Positions 30,658 to 41,385 of a stretch of DNA of 64,000 nucleotides are shown in pieces; the first letter of the stretch is position 1; each line of letters starts with the position of its first letter. Source of the DNA: Aureobasidium sp. EXF-3400 (taxonomy: Eukaryota; Ascomycota; Dothideomycetes; Dothideales; Saccotheciaceae); contig SWBL01000046.1 of the NCBI GenBank assembly GCA_024195585.1, positions 144,829 to 208,828 of the forward strand, read 5' to 3'. The notes under the pieces are model-generated. The model was not told where the DNA came from, did not search any database, and saw nothing but the letters and a program-made list of their open reading frames with translations. The translations under genes were made by a program, and so were the position numbers.

Positions 30658-33407
30658 ATGGCCTTGCAGAACGATGCGATCGAGCTCGACAGACTTCTCG
30701 AATCACGCCCCGCTGAGGATTGTGACACAATTGGTCAACCACTGGGAAGACCATATGCAAGTACACCGCCATCGCCGGTCGCAATGAGCAGCAGAAGGAG
30801 ATCGGGCGAGACAGAAGAAATCGACCTCAGTGATATGGGAGTTGATTTGCACCTTCAAGAGCCCCTCGAAGCAATGAAGAGGGAAAACACTAGTCCTATT
30901 CAGTCTTCAAGTTCATCCAAAACTGGACACGATTCAACGACACAAGACCATGCAAAGTGCATCTCCTGGGCTCTCCACCAAGCACACTTGATCGGCCTCC
31001 TCGTGTTTCTTCTCGGATTAATTGCCGCCTTACAATTGTTGTATAATCTCTCGGAATGAAACCAAGGGCTTGCCACTGCCACGCAAAACATTCATTACAT
31101 CTGGACGTACGGCCCTACTGCCAGTAAGTTACTTCTACTTTGAAGCAATCACTTCGCCTGACTGACAACTATAATCTTTTCGATCCTAGCAGTGTCCTGG
31201 GGTAAGCTTGAGTATGACACCAAGATTCTGATGCCTTGGAAGCTGATATTAGACGCTCCTTGTGAAGACGCAATCAAACGCGGCTTAGGACTGGATTACA
31301 TTTCGCCAAATCCAATAAAAGTTCTCTGGGCATCCGCTCGGGCTAAAGACTGGCCAATCCTTCTTGCTGTCCTGGGGTCACAGTTAATTACCGTTATCAC
31401 GGTGGTCTCCACAAGTCTATTCGTTCTACAACCGACCTTGGTCCATAGGTACAATGCCCCTATGTCTGGAAGTGCTCGCTTCGACAGTTCAAGCTTCAAC
31501 GCTACTCTGGTCAATGATCTGCCGATTTTGGTTGCCTCAAGTTTTCTGTCAGGGAACCTCTCAATAACATTTCCACCAAACACAAATGTCGAACCGTTTG
31601 ATGCTTTAGGACAACCAGCTGGTAGGTATATACTCGATTCATACACGAAGATAGATAACTCATTCATGAACAGGCTCCGAAATTATCAAGACAGCCAACA
31701 TTAGTGTGTTCTCTGCAGACCTAGACTGTCAAGCCGGAAGCGTCTCTAACGCAACTATGGAAGCGAGGCCTAATGATTGGCTAATTCGCGCCGCGTTCTC
31801 ATATCTTGGGTGCATCGCAGATGAAGTCATCCTTGGAGCATATGTTTCAGAGACAAATCCCAGTAGTAGCGATGGGAGCATAAGTGCATCTACCAGTCAA
31901 GAATGCTTTGAAGAAGGCAAGAACCAATCAGTCGAATACTTGGTCGTCGCTTCCGCGCAAGCCGCAGAGCCCAGTAACATAACTTGGGGCTCCGCGCCCT
32001 GCGAAGTTTGTGACATCAAACAATTTCCGCTGGGATCCTTTGATTTCAAGTCAACCGTGTTATTCTGCAAGCCATCGTACAAACTGGAAAAAGCTCTCGT
32101 CTACCTCAATTCGAGCGACGCCATTCTCAATGTTTCCACAGGAGCGACGCTCGAGACTCTTCCTTTGTCTACTTCCGATCTAGTGTCGGCTTCCGAAAGC
32201 TCCATCTCGGCTGCCAAAAATGCATTCGATGCAATCGCTCCCAAAGATAGAGGCAATCCATCCAACGATGTCCTCTTCCAAGTTTTGATATCGGCTTCGC
32301 CAAGAGAGGATCCGGCACGATACATGGACGCAGAAGCTCTTCAGGCCGATGTGCGCCGACTTTTTAGAGCTACCTGAACACACATAGCTAATCAACACCT
32401 GCTTTCGACTGGGTCATTCGATCTCGACACTGGAACGTATAGTGCTAAAGAGCTTCGCATTGTGCTCCGGCCCGTGACTATATACTTGATGGATGGCTGC
32501 CTGTCAGCACTAGCAATCTGCACATTGATTATGGTTTTTGTTCGTCCCAAAGTCACTGGCATGCACGACCTTCCTACCTTGGGCCGTATATCCTCGATCC
32601 TGGCTGGAAGTTCTAGGATTATGGACTGTGTTTCAATAGAGATTCTGGAACAGCTGCATTCGAAACATAAATATGCTGTGGCATCGAGAGTCTGTCAGGG
32701 AATCGACGATTCTGTTGTGATGGAAAATCATCCGGAATTCACCACCGCGCCGCAACCTGACAACAAGTCGCAATGCTGGCTTCCAATAGCTATGTCAAAG
32801 TGGACGAAAAGCATGGTTCTGATCCTTCCCCTTGCCATCATTGCCGCTATAGAAGCGACCTACCACGTATCTTCAACAACGCAAGGTCTTGGCGATGTTT
32901 CTGCTGACAAGTATTTGCACTATGCATGGACCTTGACGCCAGCTCTGACCACGACTCTTGTCAACGCAGTACAGGTCGATGCCAATGTGTCATACATAAT
33001 TCCTCAGCAAATGATCACCAACGTGAGCGTGCTCGGAAGCTCACCAGCGCCAGTGGATCCGAGGTTCTGGGCATTCGTAGGAACAGACATGGGCGGATTA
33101 CGGAGCATCAACACTTTCATCGCTAACATCGCCTCTGGGATTTTATGACAACCTAGCCATGGCACTCCTCAACAACAGTGATCCTGATCCCTCGAACTTC
33201 TTTATATCTTCTAACGCACCCATCATCGCCGAACGCACGGTCAGGCTCAGATGGCAGGATCTGACCGATAGTTTTCTGGACATGAAGAATAAACTTGCGG
33301 AAGGTGTGAGTGGATGGCGAGGGACCCGGCTGGGAGGTTGGACCCGAGTTGTCTCTGATAGAGAGATAGATCTAGAGGACGAAGAATTGGAAAGAGACAG
33401 GCGATGA
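30658..33407 (+). pseudogene. DUF3433 membrane-protein pseudogene (two in-frame stops and one frameshift)
   Basis: The conserved frame can be followed from the ATG at 30658 to the stop at 33405-33407. Introns fit at 31124-31189 (GTAAGT...TAG) and 31622-31673 (GTAGGT...CAG). DUF3433 landmarks: the first helix LIGLLVFLLGLIAALQLLY, then HYIWTYGPTA, WGKLEYDTKILMPWKLIL, DYISPNPIKVLWASARAKDWPILLAVLGS, and a second half with SADKYLHYAWTLTPALTTTLV. It is broken three times: TGA at 31057-31059 just before NQGLATATQN; TGA at 32375-32377 between LFRAT and THIANQHLL; and a one-base shift near 33135-33140, after which FYDNLAMALLNN continues in the next frame. Both stops lie in conserved sequence and no usable intron removes them. 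The intact family is a large multi-pass membrane protein of unknown function. Confidence 0.82.
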
Positions 33408-33820
33408 CAAGAGATGTCGGATGACACAGACCGTGGGCACCTGGTCGCTGCTTAGTATACCTCAGACACCAGATACTCTTTTTTCTGGGACTCCGAGGCT
33501 CTTTGCTAGTTTGTCTTATAAGTAGACCTTGATCAGAGCTCGGAGCCATAGCAGTCCTTATCTGAATAGTTATGATAGTGTTTTGTGGAATCCCCTATAT
33601 TAGAACCTAGTAGGCTATACACGAAACTTAGTAGCAGAATAGCGAATTCTGGAGAAGCCTGCATCTCTTTATCTAACTAGGCCACATTTGGGCGGCGTTG
33701 AAGACTTGATAAACGACTGACATCGTTTCAGAAAACAAGCATTGATTGCTAACTAGGCAAAAACGTACATAGATGAGGGCATTACACTACTTAGCACCAG
33801 TCAACCTCCTACATCCTTCC
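33408..33820. other. Convergent intergenic region
   Basis: It is AT-rich with many ctag and tta words near 33590-33660, but no gene or element is recognisable. Confidence 0.5.
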
Positions 33821-35102
33821 TCACTTAAAAGCAGGAACAACCTTCTCCCCAACCAACCTCTCCAGCGCCCCCTCAATACTCTCCCAAGTATCCTGATATC
33901 CCGTCCACCCAGCTTTCCTAGCTTTACTCATACTAATTACCAAATCAAAGTTTCTCCCCAGCACAAAGTTCAGAAACATCCATGTGGCATTGTCAAACGC
34001 GGATGCATCCAAGCCTTCACGTTCGGAAAGCTTTTTCCATGCTGCCTTGACTTCCGCCCTTTGAGCCCATTTGCTCAAGTCGATTTTGGCTTCGACGAGT
34101 GATTGTTGCAGGGCGGGCGTGTCGAGGAGACCAGAGTCGGCTGCGAATTCAGAGATTGGAGGGGTTTCCTTCAGAGGCATGACAAGTCCTTGGTCGCCAA
34201 AGTCATTCTTGAAGTCTTTATCTTCAAACATTTTTTCAGGGATTTTGCAGCCGAATTTTGCGGCGACTTTGGGCCAGAGGTTTTGCCAGGATTCGACGTC
34301 GCCGTTGACGACATTGAAGGCTTGGTTTGCGGCGCCGGGGGCAAAGGCTGCCCAGGTGTTGAATTGGGCGTGGAGGGTTGAACAGGTCAGACTGTCGAAC
34401 ATTGTGTAAAAGTGAGGGGAGCCTGGCCAGATGAGTGGTTGGTCGAGTTCCTTGCAGATGGATGCGTAGATGCCGATTGCAGAGACCAGGTTCATGAAGT
34501 TGCCTTTTGCTACGCCGACGACATCGTTGGGATAGGTGACTGTCCACTCCCAGTTGTTTTCCTCTGCTTCCTTCTTGAGGATTTCCTGTTGGCGGTAGTA
34601 GAAGTTTGAGGGGTATGAAGGATTCTTGAGCCAGTGGTCGGATTCCTGCATAGGGTTTTTGGGGGCACCAAAGTGCACGCCGTACTGCTTGCAGCCGGTG
34701 GTCAAGATGAAGCGTTTGATCTTCTTTGCCGCACCGGTGAGCTTAAGAGCAGAGATGAAATTCTGGAGCATATCACCATTGACTTTGGTTGCGTCGTCTT
34801 CGTCGTCTTGAGCGAGGTAGGCAGTGAAGAAGACGTATTCAGCATCGATATGCCCAAGTTCCTTTGCCATGTCCTCAGGGTTACCTTGGAGATCGATATG
34901 AGTGTGCTTGACATTTGATGGGTAGTCTTCTTTCTTGCTGCGAGATAGAGCATATACTGTGGGCCATGTTTTGGTGTCCTTGCCAAGTTCAAAAACAATC
35001 TCGCGACCAAGAATGCCTGTGATGATGGGATCAATGTGTGTCCGATATATATGGTGGTTGTAGTAGCTTACCAGTGGCACCAGTAACGATTGCGTTAGGC
35101 AT
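33821..35102 (-). CDS. PRISE-like (progesterone 5-beta-reductase/iridoid synthase-like) SDR oxidoreductase
   Basis: Two exons (35102-35072, 35016-33821) encode 408 residues. The short first exon supplies the Rossmann glycine motif split by the intron: MPNAIVTGATG then ILGREIVFELG. The long open frame starting at 35197 is an artefact of reading through the 55-nt intron (GTAAGC...CACAG). Later conserved blocks are EYVFFTAYLAQ, KRFILTTGCKQYGVHFG, the active-site-like NFYYRQQEILKKEA, WTVTYPNDVVGVAKGNFMN and AFNVVNGDVESWQNLWP. The family uses NADPH for reductions of enones; fungal members have no settled substrate. It is probably cytosolic. Its C-terminus ends in KVVPAFK, and the gene is convergent with the DUF3433 pseudogene. 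Confidence 0.9.
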
Positions 35103-35678
35103 GCTAAAAAAAAATGGTCTGTGTTGTATAATGTTTTATTTTGCGAAGAGAAGCGTGAAGTATGAAAATGCGATGGTTGAAATAGCACATGGCACAATTA
35201 CCATTTTGTAAGCATGACGTAGTTTTATAGGTGGGGTGAATGATATAAGTATGAACCGATCAGCATGGTATATACGGTGAGACTCGTTTATGCAAATCAA
35301 CCATGGTAAAAAGTTAGGATGTGTCGGATGAGTGCTCGACCGAGCATGCAGGAATTGGTTTTGTGGTCGAGCGGGAGTATCGTTGCACTTTTGGGACTGG
35401 GCCAGTGCGATGCTGAGACGTCGTCGGAGGCTTCAGCTAGCGACTGTACATGTCTGCCACGAAATCCATCGATATCGAAGGCCGTGGAATCGTGACAAGC
35501 GAGTGTACTAACAGCTGTATGTCTCTCTGAACGAAAAGGTCTCGAGATGTGGCATGATATGCCGGCGTGATGAATGTGATGGATTCAAATCGGCGTAAGT
35601 GTAGCGAGGTAGTGGCCGAAATTGTTTGTATGACAGGGCTTTCAGGTGTCAAGACCGAGGTATCGGAGCGGGCGTGGC
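35103..35678. other. Intergenic region
   Basis: This is the upstream region of the PRISE-like gene and the 3' end of the Mrx7-like gene. The open frame at 35437-35682 has no support. Confidence 0.5.
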
Positions 35679-36266
35679 TCAAGGGTTCTTGTCGCGACCG
35701 CGGGTCTGTGAGCGTAGCTCGTCCATGAAGTGTGACAAGAAGCCTTCCTTTGGTGGCTGAGGCTGAGGATCTGTTCTCTGTCGGGTACTCTGCTCTTTTG
35801 CAGATTGGTTTGGTGTAGAGTAATGCGATCGTGTTGTGCGTGGTGGGTCGGGCTTTTCGAGCGGGTTCTCAGGCTTCTTGCGACCGACCTGTGCCTGGAT
35901 CTCTTCCCAGAAATGCTTTCCGAAGCCTGGACCTTGTCCTGTATGACCTTGTCAGTGGACGATGGTTTGAATGTGAGGGCTCTGAAGGAAGCAACGCACT
36001 CTCGAGGTTTGTGCCGCCTTCGTCTCCTTCCAGAGGACCGTGGCGCAAGCGATAAATGCTCTTGTGAACTCGTCGAACTCCTTGATGGAATGTCTGACTC
36101 TCGAGTAGCTGATAATAGCGGTGTCAGTCTTGTCTCATTGACGGTTCGTCGAGGGCCCATACTCTTTTGACTAGCCATGCCTGTACTGAGGTTAGCGATC
36201 GAGTGGCGACGGAGGTTGTCAAAGGGCGGCAATGCTTACCTCTAGCACTGCTAACCACGGGCCCAT
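35679..36266 (-). CDS. Small Mrx7-like mitochondrial protein, four exons including an 18-nt microexon
   Basis: Splicing 36266-36240, 36180-36163, 36108-36000 and 35938-35679 gives a 137-residue protein in one frame (414 nt). The introns are 59, 54 and 61 nt. The first two have good donors (GTAAGC, GTATGG) and branch sites (CTAAC, CTGAC); the third has GTGCGT, CTGAC and an ACAG acceptor. The N-terminus reads MGPWLAVLE, then AWLVKR from the microexon, then LLESQTFHQGVRRVHKSIYR. Next come GGTNLERQGPGFGKHFWEEI and a Pro/Lys-rich tail ending RSQTRGRDKNP. The LLxSxxFHxxVxxxHxxV block recalls the fungal Mrx7/MIOREX component 7 family of mitochondrial gene-expression proteins; I recall this pattern and have not aligned it. 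A longer but composition-poor frame at 35642-36232 overlaps these exons and is a decoy. Confidence 0.7.
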
Positions 36267-36911
36267 ACTGACGATTATAAAAAGTCTATAGCAAAAGGTC
36301 CTTGAAGGGTGTACAGACTTATGGGTCGTTCTTCAGAGAAGGAAGGAGCGTTTGGAAGTTGGTATGACGGTCACGGAGATAAATGGATTTTTGATGATAG
36401 ATTGAGTTAAGGAAGGAGCAACCGAGGCCCAAATCTGAGTCCGACTGCAGCATGCAGCTGGCCACTTGTCGCTGTTGCAAGAGCATCCTGACCAGACTAG
36501 CAGAACATCACTGAGACTTCTCATCCTGCCAAATCTCAATCGAAACAACCTGTGAACAGCCAAGTATCAATGACTTTCTTTGGCATCAAAGAGTCCGAAA
36601 CGGTTTCGGGGGAAGGGGCAGCCGATTGAGGGGCAGTTCCACTCTGTCATGGCCATGTCATGTTTCATACTTTTGAGCCTCGAATCTCCCACAATTCACT
36701 CTCTCATTGCACTTTCACTCACACGACCAAGCATTTTATTCTTCCAGCATCGCTTCTAACTCGTTCTATTCACCTGCAACTCGCGAACACGACTATATAA
36801 CTCACTCCCTCGTCCGCCACGTTGGCTCTCCACACATCGCCCCGGCGCATTCGCCTACTTGATAAGCAACAAAAGTTTCTCGAAAGACGATCTGCCAGCA
36901 TCAGACGCGCC
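36267..36911. promoter_or_regulatory. Divergent promoter region between the Mrx7-like gene and the phosphatase gene
   Basis: A TATATAA sequence (36794-36800) lies about 110 bases upstream of the phosphatase ATG and is followed by a pyrimidine-rich leader (CTCACTCCCTCGTCC). This is a plausible core promoter for the phosphatase. Nothing distinctive marks the other direction. Confidence 0.5.
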
Positions 36912-38052
36912 ATGGCTACTCGCTCCGCTTCCAGCCAGTCGCTATCTGACCTACCTTCCTCGCTACCTCAGTTCCTCCGTCAAGACCGCCCGACCCTCGT
37001 CAACAAGTTCAACTACCTCGAGCACCTACAGCGCGATCGCTTGACTGAGCAGTATGACAATCCAGAGAAAGAGTCGGAATGGTCCCGCTTGACCGGCGAT
37101 CACGTCGCCTACCGCAATCGCTACGTTAATGTCGAGCCGTTTGCAAACAACCGCGTCAAGTTGAACGTCGCCAAAGGCTTTAACGACTACATCAATGCCT
37201 CCCCTATCGTACTAGGCCCACGCCACTACATTGCTACTCAAGGACCCAAGAACACTTCGACTTCACAGTTCTATCGCATGCTTGCTCAAGAATCTACTTC
37301 CAACACTCCTGCAGTTGTCGTCATGCTTACCCAAACACACGAGGCTGGTCGCGAAAAGTGCTTCAAGTACTTTCCCGATACTCAGGACACTCCTCTCGAG
37401 CTTCATCCCGATCCTGATCTTGACGACGGTAAGCCCGCTGTCAGACACGTCTCATCTTGACTATTCTAACGTCCGTTTCTCAGGTTTCGAAGGCAATGTT
37501 GAACTTCTGTCAGCCGAAGAGGACACCACCTGCCGATGCACCATCCGCCACCTACGCCTGCACTACACATCCCCCCCAGCTCATGAGGGAGAAGAACGTC
37601 ACTGGAATGCAAAAGACATCTACCACCTGCTCTTTGTCGGCTGGCCAGACTTCTCGGTCCCTGAAGGCGAAAACCGTAACGCCATGCTCAATCTCATCTC
37701 GAAGTCTGCAACTTTAAATTCACCACCGAACGTATCCGAATCTTCGTCATACCCTCTCGATGCAGCATCAGATCAGCCCGAACCATCTACAGCAAGTCCA
37801 CGCATCATTCACTGCTCTGCTGGTGTTGGTAGATCAGGCACTTTCATTGCTCTGGACTTCCTGCTTGCTCATCTTGAATGCGGTAACCTCGAATCCGTTC
37901 CTGATGACGTTGACCCAATCTTGGACACTGTCAACGCCATGAGGAAGCAGCGTATGATGATGGTTCAGAGCGAGGCCCAGTTCCTCTTCCTCTATGATGT
38001 TATGCGCCTCGCTTGGTTAGAGCAACATCGCGCCGCTGACGCAGAGCCCTGA
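36912..38052 (+). CDS. Classical protein tyrosine phosphatase
   Basis: Two exons (36912-37428, 37484-38052) encode 361 residues; the 55-nt intron has GTAAGC, CTAAC and CAG. The frame is open upstream to a TTG at 36822, but the ATG in GCCATGGCT is the better start. Tyrosine-phosphatase landmarks in order: NRYVNVEPF with KGFNDYINASPI, HYIATQGP, FYRMLAQES with VVVMLTQTHEAGREKCFKYFP, the WPD loop VGWPDFSVP, the signature HCSAGVGRSGTF, and QRMMMVQSEAQFLFLYDVM. All catalytic residues (Cys, Arg, Asp, Gln) are present. It is similar to yeast Ptp1/Ptp2-type enzymes that act on MAP kinases and other phosphotyrosine proteins. No transmembrane or SH2 domain is present, so it is probably cytosolic or nuclear. 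Confidence 0.94.
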
Positions 38053-38826
38053 AGAAGCAAAGAAGATCAGTACATACGACTCTCAAAAAGGCCTGATCAT
38101 TCGGGCTGTCACAGTCTCTGATTTTCGACGTTCCCTTGGCCTTTCGGCTGTCCAGACCAGGCACCCCACCAGCAGGAACGCTGTATACATTGCACATATA
38201 CACCAGTCATTTCTGCAACTGATCGGACTGCGAGCTACACAACCCACGACTTCGTTCTGGTGTCTACATACCGAGCCATTCTCAGCAACCACTTTGCACA
38301 AAGATGGACAAGATTCCAGCAGCTCGATCAACCATATAGACTATAAACTAGATAGGTTTACAGAGATCTTGAAGATACACCAGGGCAAGACAGAGGCCAG
38401 AAACACTTTTACGCAAAGATCATTTGTTACATGAAGAACAACAAGAGATGGATCATGAAAACCTTAAAATGTGCATAGCATTTGGCAGCAGAAATAGAAA
38501 ACACTTCTGTATCAAACCATCCCAATCGAATTCTGTAAACATCTTTGCATCCACTAAGCACCATCCCCAGTACTTCTTGTGGTAAATCTCTTTGCTTAAC
38601 CTTTCTTGTATTGTCTCTGTGCATATTGGAATTATCAGCCATGTCTCCTTCCTCGATACGAGATACATCCCAAACGGGTTTCTGGTAACACCTGTTGGCA
38701 CACATTTGGCATGGTATGAAGATAGACAGGCCCTGATGAAAGATTCCATTTGCAGGTTTGGGCAAGTGGATGAGCAAAGAAAAAAAAAAAAAAGGAAAAA
38801 CATGCCCAAACCCCAGCAAAATTTCG
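38053..38826. other. Convergent intergenic region with a poly-A tract
   Basis: It lies between the phosphatase and MON1 3' ends. A run of about 15 adenines lies at 38781-38795. Open frames extending from MON1 into this region (to 38427) result from reading through the MON1 intron in another frame. Confidence 0.5.
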
Positions 38827-40855
38827 CTAAAACACAGCACCTCCGATAATAAACACTCTTTCTTCTTCCCGTCTAACCCACTTGACAACCTCTTGTGCCG
38901 CTTTGGCCACAGCCTCTCTACTCGTCCCAGCGCCTGCAACGCCATAAAACTCATATTCCTTGGTTTCCCACCCGAGCGCGACCGCATCTTTCGCGCAAGC
39001 ATAGTGCACTTTAAGATGTGCGGTTTTGTTGTGGACGGCAGTGTGCAAAGCCGAATACAGAGATACCAAACGGCGATGGGGCACGAGAGAGGTAAAGTGT
39101 GGGTGGAAAGAGGGAGTGAAGAATTGGACGTTAGGGCGGGATTTGTAGATGAAGTGGAGGAGGGGTGAGGAAGGGAGGATGGAGGAGACGGAAGGGCGAC
39201 CTCGGCGGACGGAGGTGCTGAGGATGGACATGCTGCCGTTTTGGTTGAGTTGCTGGAGGGAGGAAACATGTCAGTGATGTGTACAGATAGAGGTGTGGTT
39301 TGAGCAATAAGATGTGACTAACCTCGATCAAGTCATCGCGCATCTGGCGTAATTCGTAGAAGGCCTCTTTGTCCGCGCTGATGAGGATGATAGCCAATTG
39401 ATCATCATCTCTAGGCGAGGTAGAAGGTTGCGGTCTCTCTTCCGACACTTTTGCGGTATCCTGGCCGATATCTAAGAAACTGACATACATGTATAAGAAG
39501 CCAGTATTGTTGAAGCCAGGCAGACAAAGCGGAATCCAGTTCTCACCACCACCTGCTTTGACGCTACCTGCTTCGAAGAGCATGTTGAAGATGAGTTGGA
39601 GGTCTCCTGGGTGGAGAGAGTGTTTTCGTGGCCGTACCACACTGACTAGACGACCACCTGCTACCATGAGACCGTAGAGCAGATTTGGCGATTTGACTTT
39701 GAGGAGAGTGTTGTTGATGACTTGACGATGTGATTTTCTTATCTTCAAGCATTCAAGTGCGGAGAGCAAAGTTGGAAGAGATCCTCTCGTAAATCCGTCA
39801 GCTAGGGCTCCGAGTAGGACTTCTGTGCCTTGTAGTGGTCGTCGCAAGTCTGTGGAAGGGCGGTTGGAGAACATGCGCTGCATGCTCGGTAAAGTCAATG
39901 TCGAAAGGATCTGCATATACAGAGATTCCAGCTGCGTCTTAAGCTGCAAATCACTCTCGCCGAGCCTGCTGATGGCTGCCAAATTCAGATGTCCTTTGGA
40001 CAAGATGACAAATCGTGCATTCCCGGTGGTGAACCCGCGCAGATTGTCGTTTACGTCCTGATAGAACGAAATGAGTGTCTGCAATATTCCAATGTGATTG
40101 GCAATGACTTGATCATCACCATGTCTACTCCAGATAGGTTTTCCCGCCGAGGAAAGGATGAAGAAGTGTTTTAGTTTCGAAGTCCACGAGTTCATCAAAA
40201 ATTCTTCGTTCGTTCCATTGGCTCTGAACTCCTCCAACTCGTCAAATTCATGATGCATGCGAAGGCTGAAAATATCATCCTCATCGAAGACGTGGTCCAT
40301 CGGATTTTCCTTTTCCAGTTGGGCACTCAGCGATTTCCAAGCAGGACTGGTTGGGAATGGATCACCGAGAAGACTTTCCATTTCAGCGCCTGTTCCGAGA
40401 GTGTTTGTGAAGCTGCGGACACTGCTTGTTTCAGCTGCGTCGCTGCCCACACGACTTCGAAACCGATCCATGTTAGCATTACTCTGTTTTCTGGACACAG
40501 GTCGGCTGGAAGGAGCGAGAGTGGGTGAGCCATGATCTTGTGAGTTGTTTGACGTGTGGACGTCAGTCAAGGAAACGGCAGTAGTTGGTCGTGCTTGTAG
40601 ATTTGGTCGTGAGGCCATCCGCTTAGGCAACCTGATGGAACCGCCAGACCCCCGTTCATCTAACAAGTCCAGATTTGTCGGTCTGGGAGGTAGCGGTGGC
40701 CGGATTTCCTGTGAGTTCTCCATAATCTCCTCTCCATGTTGTTTGTCTTTGGCGTCTGGAGATGTCGTCCGCGGCTGTGACGAGGCTGTATCATGCATAG
40801 CCTCGTCTGCTACGGTAGCAGCATCCAAGGTTTTCTGGCTCGCATCATCGGACAT
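38827..40855 (-). CDS. MON1: MON1, vacuolar fusion protein (Mon1-Ccz1 Rab7 GEF subunit)
   Basis: Two exons (40855-39323, 39252-38827) encode 652 residues; the 70-nt intron has GTTAGT, CTGAC and CTCCAG. The N-terminal 180 residues are disordered (EEIRPPLPPRPTNL). The first longin domain starts at NSWTSKLKHFFILSSAGKPIWSRHGDD, with ISFYQDVNDNLRGFTTGNARFVILSKGHLNLAAISR. A second longin-like region holds SPNLLYGLMVAGGRLVSVVRPRKHSLHPGDLQLIFNML. The C-terminal exon holds the third, with LLHFIYKSRPNVQFFTP and AWGWETKEYEFYGV-like sequence. With Ccz1 it activates Ypt7/Rab7 on late endosomes and autophagosomes for fusion with the vacuole. The gene is complete and ordinary for its family. Confidence 0.95.
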
Positions 40856-41385
40856 GTCAGATCATATGTCGAGTCTGTGTCTTGATTTGTTCTTGTAAGA
40901 TGTTAATACCAGATGTTGCCGCATCATAAGTTCATCACGCGCGGCTGGAAACGTGGCTAGGGCTTCCGGTGGCTGTGCAACTTCCTGAACAGATATGACA
41001 GGGTCACTACAATTACGACAGCTTAGGGGAACACTTTTTGTATGCATATACTTCAATCCATTTCTGAAATGTTTGGAGACCTCTCATGGCAAGGCTCCTA
41101 CACTATATCGGGCGAATCACGAGATGTGCTGGGCTACCAAACGGAAGATATGTTATGAGCCTGTGAGATTTCGCGCCTCCACAACCTGAACACCAAATGT
41201 AAAAATGGCAAGCTTCACACATGAGACGTCAAACCTCAGATGCGACAGACGACACATTTATTTCGAGGTTTGAAGAACATCAATGCTTTCCCACTTTTGA
41301 TATGCTGTACATACAACAGAAAACGCCCTTGTCCCAGAAACACATTGTCAAAGAACTCCACGCATGGTATATGCAGTAAACCCAT
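40856..41385. other. Intergenic region between tandem minus-strand genes
   Basis: This is the RPA34 3' region and the MON1 upstream region. No gene is seen. Confidence 0.5.

Noticed and set aside
30658..33407. TGA recoding or an alternative genetic code
   Set aside because: Other genes in the window end in TGA normally, and the DUF3433 locus also has a frameshift. Decay explains all lesions.
35642..36232. 196-codon Arg/Ser-rich frame on the minus strand as the gene
   Set aside because: It reads through three good introns, and its composition is unlike a folded protein. The spliced 137-codon model explains the locus better.
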